Positions 50,001 through 53,111 are shown, numbered from the stretch's first letter. The stretch is 64,000 nt of DNA from Bolinopsis microptera (GCF_026151205.1 NC_087081.1:16418837-16482836), one strand, 5' to 3'. Notes: generated by a model not told the origin, from the sequence alone. A program made the numbers and translations.

Positions 50001-52659
50001 TAAATATAACAAGCTCCGCATAATAAAACTCAAATTACTACAAAGCAACATGTGAACTTCCAGGGGACAGAGAATCTCCCGGTAATAAATAACCGATTTT
50101 ATTAATGAAATCTTAATAAAATCGGTTATTTATACCAAACCATAGCGACAGCTTTCACCTCCTCAACGCGAACGGGCGACAAAATCATTTATATTACGAT
50201 TACATAACGTTAATACAGTAGTGAGTACTGAGTGGTTCTCACGGAGCACTTAATATATCCATACCTCAAACTTATTAGTTAACGTCTGTGCTGCTTAAAC
50301 AGATCATCATCAGATTTAAGAGATTCTAACAAATTATCTCCAAATCAATTACGGCCTATCCAGAGCCTTTTATTATGTCATTTAAATCGCACTCTCCGGT
50401 CTCGTACGCCAATTTCAAATCATTCAACCACAAAAGCTGGATAAGTAAAATTATACTCAGATTACAGAGCCGGATAATAAAACTCAGCTAATTAGCTAAT
50501 AAGTAGTAGTACTAGTAGTACTAATTATCTAATTAGTAGTAGTACTGATTGATTAGTACAACTCACAAATAACTCACTTATATGATCTAGAGAGCCAGCA
50601 CAGAACATGCCGTACAGTTTCTTGACTCCCAGGTTCCGCAGATCGTGTATGAGATATGGCCAGAGATGTAACACGTTGTTACGTGTGAAACTAGTACGCT
50701 TTTCTCCTACTACCACATATGCCCCGCAGAGGGCTGCCTCTATTGCACTGCGCAGACCACATGGACCTGACATAAATACATAATTAAATACATAATTAAA
50801 TACATAATTAAATACATAATTAATTCATCGATTGATTAATTAATTGGGTGATATCATTGATAACTTAATTAATAATAAATTAATTTTATGATTGAAATTC
50901 AATAGGGACCCTGATCATTAGTATTAGAAACGTTCGGGAGATATCGAACATCTTTTTTAAACGATTTTTCACGATTTGTCATATTGTCACGGAGACCTAT
51001 TGAGAAAGGCATATAATATTTCACAAATCACACATCTTTAGTTCAACTTATTGACTTTCGATCCAAAATGTTTTTGGAGCATTTAGTCGAAGGCGAATTG
51101 ATGCAAAGCTATTTAAAATTTTGTTTCGCTATAAGAATATCAATGGCTTGCGCTTCCAATCATGAATTAAATTCTTAATGTGTTAAATCGATTCTTCAGA
51201 TCGGGATCTTTCAGAATCCGAAGAAAATAGGGATAGGAAGGTTTTTCGCTAATTGAGGGCAAAATGGAGTTAACAACAATTTTTAATTTTTAAACTATTT
51301 CTTCAAAATAACGTCTCAAATTACTTTTTACCCCATACACGATATGGGGTATGATCGGCCGGGTGGTGTAGTGGAAACACGATCGCCTTCCAAGCAATCC
51401 GGGTTCAAATCAGGTCGGATGCAAGTCGGCCAGTTACCAAACTGTGATTTAGTACAGCTTCGGCTGGTGATACACATTACACACCCTCTGCATCGTAGGA
51501 CTAACCCCCCTACAGCTAGTATAGTGCCTCGGCACAGAGTGGCTTAGGGTTACTGAAAAGGAGATAAGCACCTCAGGCCATCCCAACGTTCGGGAGAGAC
51601 CTCCCCTTGTATCTTGTGTTGTACATGATAAAGATGTACGCGACGGTCGAATCTACTTACCTTGTTGTCTTTTAAATCAAATTCGTAACTAAAACAGTTG
51701 AATTTCAAGAATTTTGAATTTTCAAAGTTTGTCAATGAACTTCTAGGAATGAGGGGTGTTTCTAATGATAAGGGTCAATGTCGTTACTGTAAAATACTCA
51801 TAACTAACTGTGAAATACTCATAACCCCCGTACCCCCTCCCCCGTACAACCATACAACCCCCCTACCGTACGGCGTACAACCACCTACCAGCTCCGATAA
51901 TGAAGATGTTACAGTCTTTACACTTCTCCACACAGCTCACATAATCTTTAACGTTGAGACGCCGCTGTAGGATCTCCATAAAGGAGGTATGTCTCCAGGA
52001 GGAGAAATGGGCTTTGAGTTTGCTGTAAAATTAAGATCATGATGATAGTATCACATTGAACTGAACGCATTAAGAATTCAATAACTTTGCAGGAGAACAT
52101 TTTGCTATAAATCGGTGTCTAAACTTTGAGGGCAGCCGTTAAACCCGCCAACAACACAATTTACAGTGATCTGTCTGTACTAAACTAAACTAATTTATAT
52201 GAGTTGGTGAAGCTGATATCTACTGCACAGGATGAAGGGGTTTAGTCTTATAGATTACCTGAAGAATTGGTAATGGGGAACATCGTTAAGGTTAAGTAGG
52301 GTTTTCAGCTCACTAAACTGCTCAAGTGTCTTTAATAGGGTGTTATCTGAAAAATGTGAGGTACAAAAAATAAACAGTATTTTAAATTTGAGCACTTTCT
52401 TATTAAAAATAATTTTGAGCCGCGCGGCAAAGGCCAAAGCAACTTTTATTACAAAACGGCAAATTAATATAAGTTTGTATACATAAGTTATTTAAAGTAA
52501 TACTATCCACATGGCGCGCTTTTAACGCAGCCCCATCCCCCCTCCCCCAGCTATTGAATACGACAGTAAGGAAGAGTAAATACCATCGTAGAGGAAGCTG
52601 TCAAACAGCTGCTCAGTAGTGTTTGTTTCTTCAGTTGCTGGTGCTCCATCAGTTTCCAT
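1970..52659 (-). CDS. MICAL: MICAL F-actin monooxygenase, 24 exons, C-terminus outside window
   Basis: Minus-strand gene, exons (high to low): 52584-52659, 52259-52346, 51889-52022, 50578-50766, 35579-35742, 23602-23680, 23097-23245, 22886-22954, 21990-22218, 21472-21582, 21173-21290, 20931-21010, 19589-19913, 15971-16145, 14178-14337, 13784-13887, 5711-5832, 5451-5551, 5200-5328, 4501-5016, 4041-4184, 3178-3327, 2343-2555, 1970-2092. This gives about 1249 residues in one frame. Known MICALs are cytosolic flavoenzymes that use NADPH and O2 to oxidise actin methionines and disassemble filaments, often downstream of plexins. The FAD motif GAGPCG is at 98-103, the GADG motif at 221-224 and the GD motif GLVGDG at 393-398. 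The CH domain is ~559-662 and the LIM domain ~774-835; a basic, proline-rich, probably disordered tail follows. The bMERB domain of relatives is not in the window. Exon 24 ends at a proper donor, so the gene continues left. Introns hold other genes and huge repeats. Confidence 0.93.
2343..2555 (-). CDS. MICAL: MICAL exon 23, tail with PRDK repeats
   Basis: Acceptor TTAACAG|TGCC, donor GCTG|GTTAGT. Encodes [20 protein letters not shown] and then three more PRDK/SRDK units written by a repeated CCACGTGATAAA, then a Ser/Lys-rich stretch. Confidence 0.83.
2994..3050. repeat. CACGTG-bearing minisatellite in intron 22
   Basis: Three units of GTGTATCACGTG(A/T)CACCGC, each centred on the palindrome CACGTG. 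Confidence 0.85.
3178..3327 (-). CDS. MICAL: MICAL exon 22, tail
   Basis: Encodes [20 protein letters not shown] and [16 protein letters not shown], donor TTCG|GTAAAA. The only frame without stops needs acceptor GCAGAG|AT rather than the nearer CAG sites, or an unseen small exon before it. Confidence 0.72.
3855..4060. repeat. Duplicated exon-21 donor flanking a CRE/E-box minisatellite
   Basis: GAAGCACGAAATA(TA)ACG...TTACTCTTCTTGCGGACA occurs at about 3866-3920 and again at 4009-4054. Between them (3927-4010) run four units of TGACGTCATATCACGTGG-type sequence, each with a perfect CRE palindrome and a perfect E-box palindrome. Confidence 0.85.
4041..4184 (-). CDS. MICAL: MICAL exon 21, tail
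   Basis: Acceptor TCCCAG|ATCT, donor AAGAAGA|GTAAGT. Encodes [20 protein letters not shown] and a PPPP stretch. The donor end is duplicated at about 3900-3915. Confidence 0.82.
4501..5016 (-). CDS. MICAL: MICAL exon 20, long proline/lysine-rich tail
   Basis: Acceptor CTTTCAG|CCTG, donor GAAG|GTAATT. 516 nt of low-complexity, probably disordered coding sequence: [19 protein letters not shown], a direct repeat [11 protein letters not shown] (24-nt-scale DNA repeat near 4700-4765), and several SP motifs that could be phosphorylated. Downstream of LIM, as in the MICAL2/3 linker. Confidence 0.85.
5200..5328 (-). CDS. MICAL: MICAL exon 19, end of LIM domain
   Basis: Acceptor TCCTCAG|GACG, donor TCTG|GTATGC. 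Encodes [18 protein letters not shown], whose C-x2-H completes the second finger, then a Lys-rich stretch. Confidence 0.95.
5451..5551 (-). CDS. MICAL: MICAL exon 18, LIM domain core
   Basis: Acceptor TGTCCAG|GTAT, donor CCTG|GTTAAT. Encodes [18 protein letters not shown]-x2-C closes finger 1 and C-x2-C opens finger 2. Confidence 0.95.
5711..5832 (-). CDS. MICAL: MICAL exon 17, start of LIM domain
   Basis: Acceptor ATTTCAG|GTGG, donor GAGGG|GTCAGT. Encodes [15 protein letters not shown] and then [22 protein letters not shown] is the first zinc-binding pair of the LIM finger. Confidence 0.92.
5959..10609. repeat. 22-bp minisatellite, ~211 copies, in MICAL intron 16
   Basis: Unit GTTCAGCAGCTGATAACGCC(T/C)T, very homogeneous. 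The core TCAGCAGCTGA is an odd palindrome. Rare variants (TTCGGCAG, GATAAAGC, CAGCTTATAA, a 21-bp GCCTGTTC unit) recur about 2155 bp apart (7296/9451, 7993/10148, 7486/9641), so a ~98-unit block was itself tandemly duplicated. Confidence 0.98.
10646..13592. repeat. 32-bp minisatellite, ~92 copies, in MICAL intron 16
   Basis: The unit contains CTTAGCCACTGGCTGAGTGGC and AGAGTGGTTTG. GCCACT-GGCTG-AGTGGC can form a 6-bp-stem hairpin in every unit. A distinctive GAGGAGCAGAG variant at 12900 recurs at 13220, exactly 10 units away, showing block duplication. Confidence 0.97.
13593..13783. other. Unique remainder of intron 16
   Basis: Short AT-rich stretch between the 32-bp array and the exon 16 donor; nothing recognised. 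Confidence 0.6.
13784..13887 (-). CDS. MICAL: MICAL exon 16, basic linker
   Basis: Encodes [18 protein letters not shown] and then [13 protein letters not shown], donor GCTCAA|GTAAGA, phase 0. The acceptor is placed at GTCAGAG|AA, two bases past the nearest AG, because only this joins exon 15 (phase 1) to exon 17 (phase 0) without a stop. Confidence 0.75.
14178..14337 (-). CDS. MICAL: MICAL exon 15, disordered linker
   Basis: Acceptor TTAATCAG|ACGG, donor CCCCAG|GTTTAT. A Lys/Pro/Ala/Ser-rich linker ([19 protein letters not shown]...) with no domain. Exon status rests on phase and splice sites. Confidence 0.78.
14341..14430. repeat. AACTAATT tandem repeat in intron 14
   Basis: About ten units of TTAACTAA beginning a few bases upstream (in gene sense) of the exon 15 acceptor. 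Confidence 0.85.
15035..15194. mobile_element. ~160-bp foldback MITE in intron 14
   Basis: Arms of about 65-70 bp (CGTAGTACATACATATTACA ... and its reverse complement ending GTATGTACTACG) flank a GC-rich centre with GGCTATATAAGCG. No ORF. Class unassigned; no target duplication I can defend. Confidence 0.8.
15200..15970. other. Intron 14, remaining sequence
   Basis: AT-rich, with a direct repeat of TTCAACTATTTATAGTTAATTC at 15610-15660 and several CACGTG sites; no gene recognised. Confidence 0.6.
15971..16145 (-). CDS. MICAL: MICAL exon 14, second half of CH domain
   Basis: Acceptor CTCCCCCAG|GGAT, donor TACCAG|GTACGT. Encodes [17 protein letters not shown], then [15 protein letters not shown] and [16 protein letters not shown], completing a CH domain of normal length. 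Confidence 0.9.
16205..19586. repeat. G-rich 22-bp minisatellite, ~150 copies, filling MICAL intron 13
   Basis: Unit TGGAGGGAGTGGGGCACTACTG on plus. It fills about 98% of the intron and reaches the exon 13 donor. Interspersed TGGAGACTGG variants and a GTTGGG/GTCGGG pair repeated 1566 bp apart (17111/18677) show higher-order duplication. Plus-strand G-runs could form quadruplexes. The unit has no stop codon in plus frames, so very long plus-strand reading frames exist; they are by-products. Confidence 0.98.
19589..19913 (-). CDS. MICAL: MICAL exon 13, basic linker and first half of CH domain
   Basis: Acceptor ATTGCAG|ACCG. Encodes a basic linker with an NLS-like KKRSLSPSR, then the CH start [19 protein letters not shown] and [16 protein letters not shown]. 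Donor choice: GACAT|GTCAGT is the only nearby one that keeps exon 14 in frame; TCA|GTAGTG, four bases on, gives an early stop. The donor sits inside the first unit of the 22-bp minisatellite filling intron 13. Confidence 0.88.
20061..20262. repeat. TTACCTGG minisatellite with repeated flanks in intron 12
   Basis: A run of (G)GTTACCTG/TGTTACCTG units at 20099-20213 lies between two copies of CATGAAGTAGGTAGG...GGAC(A/G)GAGCAGCA (20061 and 20215). Confidence 0.85.
20263..20930. other. Intron 12 remainder, no gene seen
   Basis: AT-rich. A 60-residue plus-strand frame at 20633-20815 has no recognisable similarity and no splice context. Confidence 0.55.
20931..21010 (-). CDS. MICAL: MICAL exon 12
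   Basis: Acceptor ATTACAG|GTAC, donor CAAG|GTGAAC. Encodes [20 protein letters not shown], the C-terminal edge of the monooxygenase domain. Confidence 0.9.
21173..21290 (-). CDS. MICAL: MICAL exon 11
   Basis: Acceptor AATTTCAG|GGAC, donor TCAAG|GTAACT. Encodes [19 protein letters not shown], then [18 protein letters not shown], aligning with the ENMHKN..QYTIDP region after the catalytic fold. Confidence 0.92.
21472..21582 (-). CDS. MICAL: MICAL exon 10, GD motif
   Basis: Acceptor GTTGCAG|GATT, donor TCAG|GTTTTA. Encodes [20 protein letters not shown] and then the helix [13 protein letters not shown], the third FAD motif and end of the catalytic fold. Confidence 0.96.
21718..21790 (-). pseudogene. 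MICAL: Duplicated 3' part of MICAL exon 9
   Basis: 73 bp identical to 21977-22049 except one base. It holds the last 60 nt of exon 9 and the first 13 nt of intron 9, including the donor. The one difference changes AGG to CGG, both Arg. Immediately upstream in gene sense TTTTAATGTACAG|TG resembles an acceptor, so an optional exon cannot be excluded. Confidence 0.9.
21990..22218 (-). CDS. MICAL: MICAL exon 9, monooxygenase domain
   Basis: Acceptor CCCCCAG|GACC, donor ATCG|GTTTTT. Encodes [13 protein letters not shown], then [19 protein letters not shown] and RGKRLIIG. The last 60 nt and 13 nt of intron are copied at 21718-21790. A hAT element ends 34 bp upstream of the acceptor. Confidence 0.94.
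22253..22746. mobile_element. Non-autonomous hAT element in intron 8
   Basis: Terminal inverted repeats CAGGCACGTAGCCAGG / CCTGGCTACGTCCCTG and a perfect 8-bp target duplication TAACTAAC (22245-22252 and 22747-22754). 494 bp, G/C-run-rich ends, no transposase. Without it intron 8 would be about 165 bp. Confidence 0.95.
22886..22954 (-). CDS. MICAL: MICAL exon 8, monooxygenase domain
   Basis: A 69-nt exon, acceptor AATTTCAG|GATG, donor AAAGAG|GTTGGT, phase 0 at both ends. Encodes [20 protein letters not shown], matching the [12 protein letters not shown] block. Confidence 0.94.
23097..23245 (-). CDS. MICAL: MICAL exon 7, monooxygenase domain
   Basis: Acceptor ATTGTAG|GTATT, donor TATAAA|GTAAGA. 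Encodes ITANFKNKK... and ends [11 protein letters not shown], a signature stretch of MICALs. Confidence 0.95.
23497..23603. repeat. Tandem duplication of exon 6 donor region
   Basis: A ~50-bp unit TAAAGGTCGTACTTCTAAGT...AGCAATGTACCT occurs twice; in gene sense each copy begins (T)AG|GTACATTGC, as the real exon 6 donor does. Confidence 0.85.
23602..23680 (-). CDS. MICAL: MICAL exon 6, GADG motif
   Basis: Acceptor ATGACAG|GTTC, donor CTATAG|GTACAT. Encodes [20 protein letters not shown], the second conserved FAD-contact motif. The donor and first ~55 intron bases are duplicated directly downstream. Confidence 0.95.
23978..24064. repeat. AGTACTAGA and TAGTATG simple repeats
   Basis: Four AGTACTAGA-like units followed by about eight 7-bp TAGTATG units, in intron 5. 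Confidence 0.9.
24065..24466. other. Intron 5 unique stretch
   Basis: No gene recognised. A short inverted pair GCGTAAAATCTACGC...CATTTACGCTGTAGA lies near 24152-24193. Confidence 0.55.
24467..24621 (+). mobile_element. Helitron-like unit, 5' half only
   Basis: Begins A|TCTCTACTATAATTCAGAG and matches complete units nearby through CCGCCCACGTGCAAATTAGA to GATCGGTTTT, then similarity stops. Confidence 0.75.
24722..25491. mobile_element. 770-bp foldback element built of GCCGGCTTATAGCCGG motifs
   Basis: Long inverted arms run from TTGGTAGATCACCGACCGG at the left to its complement at 25472-25487, with direct and inverted repeats of GGCTATAAGCCGG-type sequence inside. ATATGAA at 24715-24721 recurs at 25492-25498, a likely 7-bp target duplication. 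No ORF; superfamily unknown. Confidence 0.87.
25505..25807 (+). mobile_element. Helitron-like unit (array 1, unit 1)
   Basis: Starts ATCTTACTTATAATTCAG, ends TGACCACGGGTTTTCTAG. Terminal CTAG, a small GC hairpin about 10 nt before it and no inverted termini fit Helitron ends. ~300 bp, non-coding. Confidence 0.72.
25808..26100 (+). mobile_element. Helitron-like unit (array 1, unit 2)
   Basis: Starts TCTCTACTATAATTCAG directly after the CTAG of the previous unit and ends GTGACCACGGGTTTTCTAG. Head-to-tail with no spacer. Confidence 0.75.
26101..26410 (+). mobile_element. Helitron-like unit (array 1, unit 3)
   Basis: Starts TCTCTACTATAATTCAA and ends CACGGGCTTTCTAG; more diverged than its neighbours and the last unit of this array. 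Confidence 0.72.
26411..26993. other. Intron 5 between Helitron-like array and glycosyltransferase
   Basis: AT-rich. TTTATT near 26803-26808 would be AATAAA on the minus strand, a possible poly(A) signal for the gene ending at 26994. Otherwise nothing recognised. Confidence 0.5.
26994..28631 (-). CDS. Type II membrane glycosyltransferase, GT12 (beta-1,4-GalNAc-transferase)-like, intronless
   Basis: 545 residues in one exon, inside MICAL intron 5 on the same strand. Short cytosolic N-terminus and one membrane anchor (~10-27), a stem, a Cys-rich region (~97-215) that may be a degenerate beta-trefoil lectin, then a GT-A catalytic domain (~274-495): [39 protein letters not shown], the metal-binding NMDDDN (DDD at 361-363), LVGGRTDS, and [18 protein letters not shown] with the likely catalytic EH. 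The order K-T-x, IDD, G(L/I)S-GR, DDD, VGG, EH-x-F-R matches GT12 enzymes such as GM2/GD2 and Sd(a) synthases, which transfer GalNAc in the Golgi. Donor and acceptor cannot be read from the sequence. Several N-glycosylation sites (NAS, NLS, NST, NLT). The single exon suggests retroposition or intron loss. Confidence 0.85.
   Translation of the reverse strand: MVDPSKLKTILLVTTVSLMLLFVGVNLKTSIQDKAPNVAHVWFETDYSQTFQEQELQANQASFLTASGNASFDSNLSEGILDSGTSLESYNPTNNLYRIQFVVVGRCVGLSQDDSLTVSFCDPTAKQAFFFYNGMLRPEDNILCVGIRNSGVLGLVDCNNGIQLTLVDNKLREDNSTGSEIRDVSRNAHIRCLAPNNNHLVLGVPVALTECSHSSSDVALLNETEFLRDRAALMLPLTDETSCNLTACRANHRPPMAKLLPESEVNRCKNLSQSLTVVVKTARRPVLVMRLAESIRKRLNQDLPMIVIDDGPMPHPPELMAQLAKFPNIRYIVSDKKDLGISEGRMIGVKMVTTKYFVNMDDDNVVTESWDAAKMTELLDTTDLTLVGGRTDSTSWPSFLEFGYGKKGEPVLLHYHGTCKKANQGLPFFPECVRCDLTSNSFIAKTKDILEVGGWSLELKVNEHQDLFLRLKAAGKKVVWCPKFRVLNEHPVQSDADDYNNAAYKRLRYKRKVRMNKLFCNHWNVVSYSHQGGGAVTNASWLNDL
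28685..29425. repeat. Left arm of a ~6-kb inverted repeat
   Basis: From AATACTCAGAGTAATAG to GATCGATTTTGGCCCATAAA this matches, reversed, two blocks at 32548-32868 and 33950-34737. It includes repeated GGTTCTTAGTTGTC. The arm starts about 53 bp upstream of the glycosyltransferase ATG. Confidence 0.9.
29426..29607. other. Inner spacer of inverted-repeat structure
   Basis: AT-rich, not present in the right arm; no gene. Confidence 0.5.
29608..29920 (+). mobile_element. Helitron-like unit (array 2, unit 1)
   Basis: Starts A|TCTTACTTATAATTCAGAG and ends GAGACCACGGGTTTTCTAG. Confidence 0.74.
29921..30225 (+). mobile_element. Helitron-like unit (array 2, unit 2)
   Basis: Directly abuts unit 1 (CTAG|TATCTTACTTATAATTC) and ends CACGGGTTTTCTAG. 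Confidence 0.74.
30226..30272 (+). mobile_element. Helitron-like unit (array 2, unit 3), 5' fragment
   Basis: TTACTTATAATTCAGAGAATTC then truncated where the MULE-bearing segment begins; the 3' part lies at 31658-31877. Confidence 0.7.
30348..31323 (-). pseudogene. Broken MULE transposase with FLYWCH zinc finger
   Basis: Minus strand. ATG at 31323, then a FLYWCH finger ([20 protein letters not shown]), then directly the MULE catalytic region ([44 protein letters not shown]), then after a frameshift near 30680 the C-terminal part ([38 protein letters not shown]). The segment between FLYWCH and the catalytic core, which normally includes the first catalytic Asp, is missing. Deletion plus frameshift make it a relic. 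It lies inside a Helitron-like array, splitting one unit. Confidence 0.88.
31545..31655. repeat. TCGGACAGATGTCGC direct and inverted repeats
   Basis: Four copies of CGGACAGATGTCGC or its complement, two of them divergent around AAAACGACTCCTGTC, at the edge of the MULE segment. Could be a remnant terminal structure. Confidence 0.75.
31658..31877 (+). mobile_element. Helitron-like unit (array 2, unit 3), 3' fragment
   Basis: Resumes at TAACGAGGGTTAATACACGC and ends CACGGGTTTTCTAG. Confidence 0.72.
31878..32182 (+). mobile_element. Helitron-like unit (array 2, unit 4)
   Basis: Starts TCTATATTATAATTCAG directly after CTAG and ends ACTACGGGTTTTCTAG. Confidence 0.74.
32183..32479 (+). mobile_element. 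Helitron-like unit (array 2, unit 5)
   Basis: Starts TCTCTACTATAATTCAG and ends GACCACGGGTTTTCTAG; last unit of the array. Confidence 0.75.
32548..34737. repeat. Right arm of the ~6-kb inverted repeat, twice interrupted
   Basis: Blocks 32548-32868 and ~33950-34737 are the reverse complement of the left arm. A ~1.1-kb unmatched segment (32869-33949) and a hAT MITE (34037-34380) interrupt it. No gene was recognised in the unmatched segment. Confidence 0.88.
34037..34380. mobile_element. Non-autonomous hAT element in the inverted-repeat arm
   Basis: Termini CAGTGGCGTAACTT / AAGTTACGCCACTG and 8-bp flanks ATAGGCGT / ATGGGCGT (7 of 8). 344 bp with long G and T runs; no transposase. Confidence 0.93.
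34950..35051. mobile_element. piggyBac-like foldback MITE
   Basis: 102 bp between TTAA sites (34946-34949, 35052-35055). Perfect 43-bp arms starting CCCATTAGGGACGATAGGG around a 16-nt loop. TTAA plus CCC ends fit piggyBac target choice; no ORF. Confidence 0.85.
35056..35578. other. Intron 5 near exon 5, no gene
   Basis: Unique AT-rich sequence, one CACGTG site at about 35292; nothing else recognised. Confidence 0.5.
35579..35742 (-). CDS. MICAL: MICAL exon 5, monooxygenase domain
   Basis: Acceptor CAACCAG|GTATC, donor TTTGAT|GTAAGT, ending in phase 0. Encodes [19 protein letters not shown], then GWRISVKP..., matching the conserved IRQLQL segment. A 14.8-kb intron separates it from exon 4. 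Confidence 0.96.
35743..36524. other. Intron 4 (3' part), no gene
   Basis: AT-rich; TGAGTTATAA repeats at 35782-35822. Short open frames lack recognisable similarity. Confidence 0.5.
36525..37098 (+). pseudogene. LINE reverse-transcriptase remnant with internal deletion
   Basis: Plus strand. [35 protein letters not shown] and [14 protein letters not shown] are mid-RT motifs. They are followed at once by the C-terminal [40 protein letters not shown] and [13 protein letters not shown], then a frameshifted tail to TGA at 37098. The RT catalytic core between is deleted. Lies just downstream of the GPCR gene. Confidence 0.85.
37246..38328 (-). CDS. Class A (rhodopsin-like) GPCR, intronless, nested in MICAL intron 4
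   Basis: 360 residues, ATG at 38328, seven hydrophobic segments (about 8-31, 45-70, 84-112, 124-146, 177-207, 267-293, 311-338). Family landmarks: N26 in TM1, D55 in TM2 (NITDLII), C84 before TM3 and C159 in loop 2 as the usual disulfide, and NSVINPLLY in TM7 (NPxxY). The DRY box is altered to ART at 108-110, keeping only the central Arg. Loop 3 is long and Ser-rich (~210-265). Ligand class is not evident. Minus-strand CCACCCAG|CTC 14 bp before the ATG could be a 5'UTR acceptor. Confidence 0.9.
   Translation of the reverse strand: MSMTPEQLLFVGLLSLACCLVGSTANLLSLSYFLFGNQNKCHISNILFKLINITDLIICLAVLPVAVSAISYGSPHFFGADILCNMWVFVWYTVSRYSLFLIAVLSVARTNSLLYPLFPQQKAWYLAPCGIYLFVLLVQETFPYWYGEAAHYWPQIVSCGWFLEEILDVNSVQYHVAHMVFVVIETVVPILVITVSSILSWSFLCLINRRRNTVFRANSNENSKASTSVCNISLRQFSVNKSSSVDQRQSSQCSDGLKAADTVSRSASFTILIIGGVCLVLNIPFGLVIVLSSVEQFTDCYLICLQRMVSHQNFLLLMFLIHTGAIELNSVINPLLYICRMNRLRSFILGLLKFKRVSFS
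38374..38395. repeat. AGT trinucleotide microsatellite
   Basis: Seven AGT units just upstream of the GPCR gene. Confidence 0.9.
38400..40684. other. Intron 4 stretch with a duplicated 70-bp block, no gene
   Basis: AAGTTAAATAGTACCTTGGT and the following ~70 bp occur at about 38738 and 38873. A 123-residue minus frame at 39180-39551 shows no recognised similarity; I do not call it a gene. Rest AT-rich. Confidence 0.6.
40685..41070 (+). pseudogene. LINE fragment, 3' end of ORF2-like protein
   Basis: Plus strand, frameshifted: [54 protein letters not shown], and a terminal [15 protein letters not shown] then stop. The R-L-x2-L-x-L-x-S-L-x2-RR motif and the terminal NSLLD are common at the C-termini of animal LINE reverse transcriptases. 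Confidence 0.78.
41675..41740. repeat. 66-bp perfect palindrome
   Basis: TGAGAAAGCGCAAAAAACCT...AGGTTTTTTGCGCTTTCTCA around an AT core; no loop. Possible minimal MITE. Confidence 0.9.
42216..42544. mobile_element. Foldback element with 143-bp perfect arms
   Basis: Arms 42216-42358 and 42402-42544 are perfect reverse complements by eye, with a 43-nt spacer. Termini ATTTGACCAAAACCCATAAT. No ORF; no convincing target duplication. Confidence 0.92.
42545..45887. other. Intron 4, mostly unique, no gene
   Basis: Contains an E-box cluster (four CACGTG at 44244-44330), and a hairpin CAGATCATCCCGC-TAGC-GCGGGATGATCTG at 44961-44990 in a stretch (44030-45000) with several GCGGGATGAT / CCCGGCCCGC segments. 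Minus frames at 44718-44924 and 45558-45890 are unrecognised. Confidence 0.55.
45888..46219. mobile_element. hAT-like foldback element rich in CCGAGG/CCTCGG
   Basis: Termini CAAGGGTCGACCGAG / CTCGGTCGACCCTTG with 8-bp flanks TGAATGTC / TGTATGTC (7 of 8). Two internal copies of CGAGGAAAAATCGCTATTCC; nearly every part can pair with another. 332 bp, non-coding. Confidence 0.88.
46316..46681 (+). mobile_element. tRNA-derived SINE
   Basis: Head has RNA polymerase III boxes A (TGGCTCAGTTGG, ~46324) and B (GGTTCGATTCC, ~46371), with an imperfect acceptor stem (5 of 7 pairs), so not a working tRNA. A ~280-bp unrelated body follows, ending in an A-rich tail. Confidence 0.82.
46682..47334. other. Intron 4 stretch, nothing recognised
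   Basis: AT-rich unique sequence. Confidence 0.5.
47335..47456. repeat. G-rich low-complexity tract
   Basis: GGTGGGGGAGGGGCCGGGGGG-type runs with repeats of GGGCTACTGGGG; quadruplex-prone. Confidence 0.85.
47828..48037 (+). pseudogene. LINE fragment, extreme C-terminus
   Basis: One plus frame with a single [15 protein letters not shown], then [20 protein letters not shown] and [13 protein letters not shown]. The W-x-P-x-G-x-R...GRP...D-x2-L-x2-D-x-G...R-x3-W pattern is a common LINE tail. Confidence 0.75.
48038..49904. other. Intron 4 stretch, no gene
   Basis: AT-rich. Three tandem ATACAATCGTGACGTC-like units at 49824-49862 carry TGACGTCA. Nothing else recognised. Confidence 0.55.
49905..50490. 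repeat. Diverged dispersed repeat, also near 53750-54110
   Basis: AATCGCACTCT...CTCAAATCATTAAACCTCAACAGCCGGATAA recurs at ~50387. ACCAAACCATAGC(G/C)AC...GCGACAAAATCATT...ACATAACGTT recurs at ~53885. A hairpin AAATAACCGATTTTATTA lies at 50085-50132. Probably an old mobile repeat; class unknown. Confidence 0.65.
50578..50766 (-). CDS. MICAL: MICAL exon 4, FAD-binding domain
   Basis: Acceptor TTATGTCAG|GTCC, donor ATAA|GTGAGT. Encodes [16 protein letters not shown], then [20 protein letters not shown] and a segment ending CAGSLDHI. This is the most conserved block of MICAL monooxygenases. Confidence 0.96.
51355..51640 (+). mobile_element. tRNA-Gly-derived SINE in intron 3
   Basis: Head CGGCCGGGTGGTGTAGTGG with box A, anticodon-loop sequence CCTTCCAAG (Gly UCC-like) and box B GGTTCAAATC, followed by a ~220-bp body. 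Acceptor pairing is poor, so a SINE rather than a tRNA gene. Confidence 0.8.
51889..52022 (-). CDS. MICAL: MICAL exon 3, first half of the FAD-binding GxGxxG motif
   Basis: Acceptor TTTTACAG|CAAAC, donor GCTG|GTAGGT. Encodes an amphipathic helix region and then NIFIIGAG; the dinucleotide-binding glycine motif is split between exons 3 and 4. Confidence 0.92.
52259..52346 (-). CDS. MICAL: MICAL exon 2
   Basis: Acceptor TTTTTCAG|ATAAC, donor TTCAG|GTAATC. Encodes [24 protein letters not shown], matching the helical segment before the FAD domain in MICALs. Confidence 0.88.
52584..52659 (-). CDS. MICAL: MICAL exon 1 (start codon)
   Basis: ATG at 52659-52657, then an acidic 25-residue leader reading [11 protein letters not shown]..., donor GATG|GTATTT, phase 1. 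Exon 2 continues the helix typical of the MICAL N-terminus. No TATA box is obvious upstream, and a non-coding upstream exon is possible. Confidence 0.85.
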
Positions 52660-53111
52660 TTCATCGTGTAGTGAGCCAGAGCGTGTCACTTCATTCTATA
52701 CAGTGATCATCACGCTACGATAGTTTGCGGAGTATTATAGGGGTTTATTTAGTGATCATATCACGATGATATAATATGGTTTAATGCAGGTTTATAGCGA
52801 TTAGCTAAGGTAAAGATTCCACCTTCAGAAGTGTCTTTAATCTAAACTATTGTAGATAATGAATGGACATCAGTATTAAATTTCTCCTCGCTAAGAAAGG
52901 CCCCTTCTTATACAAATACAACTCTACACCGCTTGTTGCGGGGCAGTGTGAAATGTAAGCCAAATTAAATCACACACATTGCACAGTGTTCCATGTGCAC
53001 AGTAGTAGCTAACTAATCTCTCACATCTAGAGTTGGAAACATATCATGAGTTATCGTCAACACTTACAATAGCTAGGTCAGCCGAGAATATAATAGATGT
53101 TACCTAATACA
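52660..53111. promoter_or_regulatory. Region upstream of MICAL start, no defined promoter
   Basis: AT-rich with no TATA box or CpG-rich block that I can defend; CAGTGATCATCACG and GTGATCATATCACGATGAT are short palindromic motifs at 52701-52774. The 5'UTR or true promoter may be here or further right. Confidence 0.35.
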
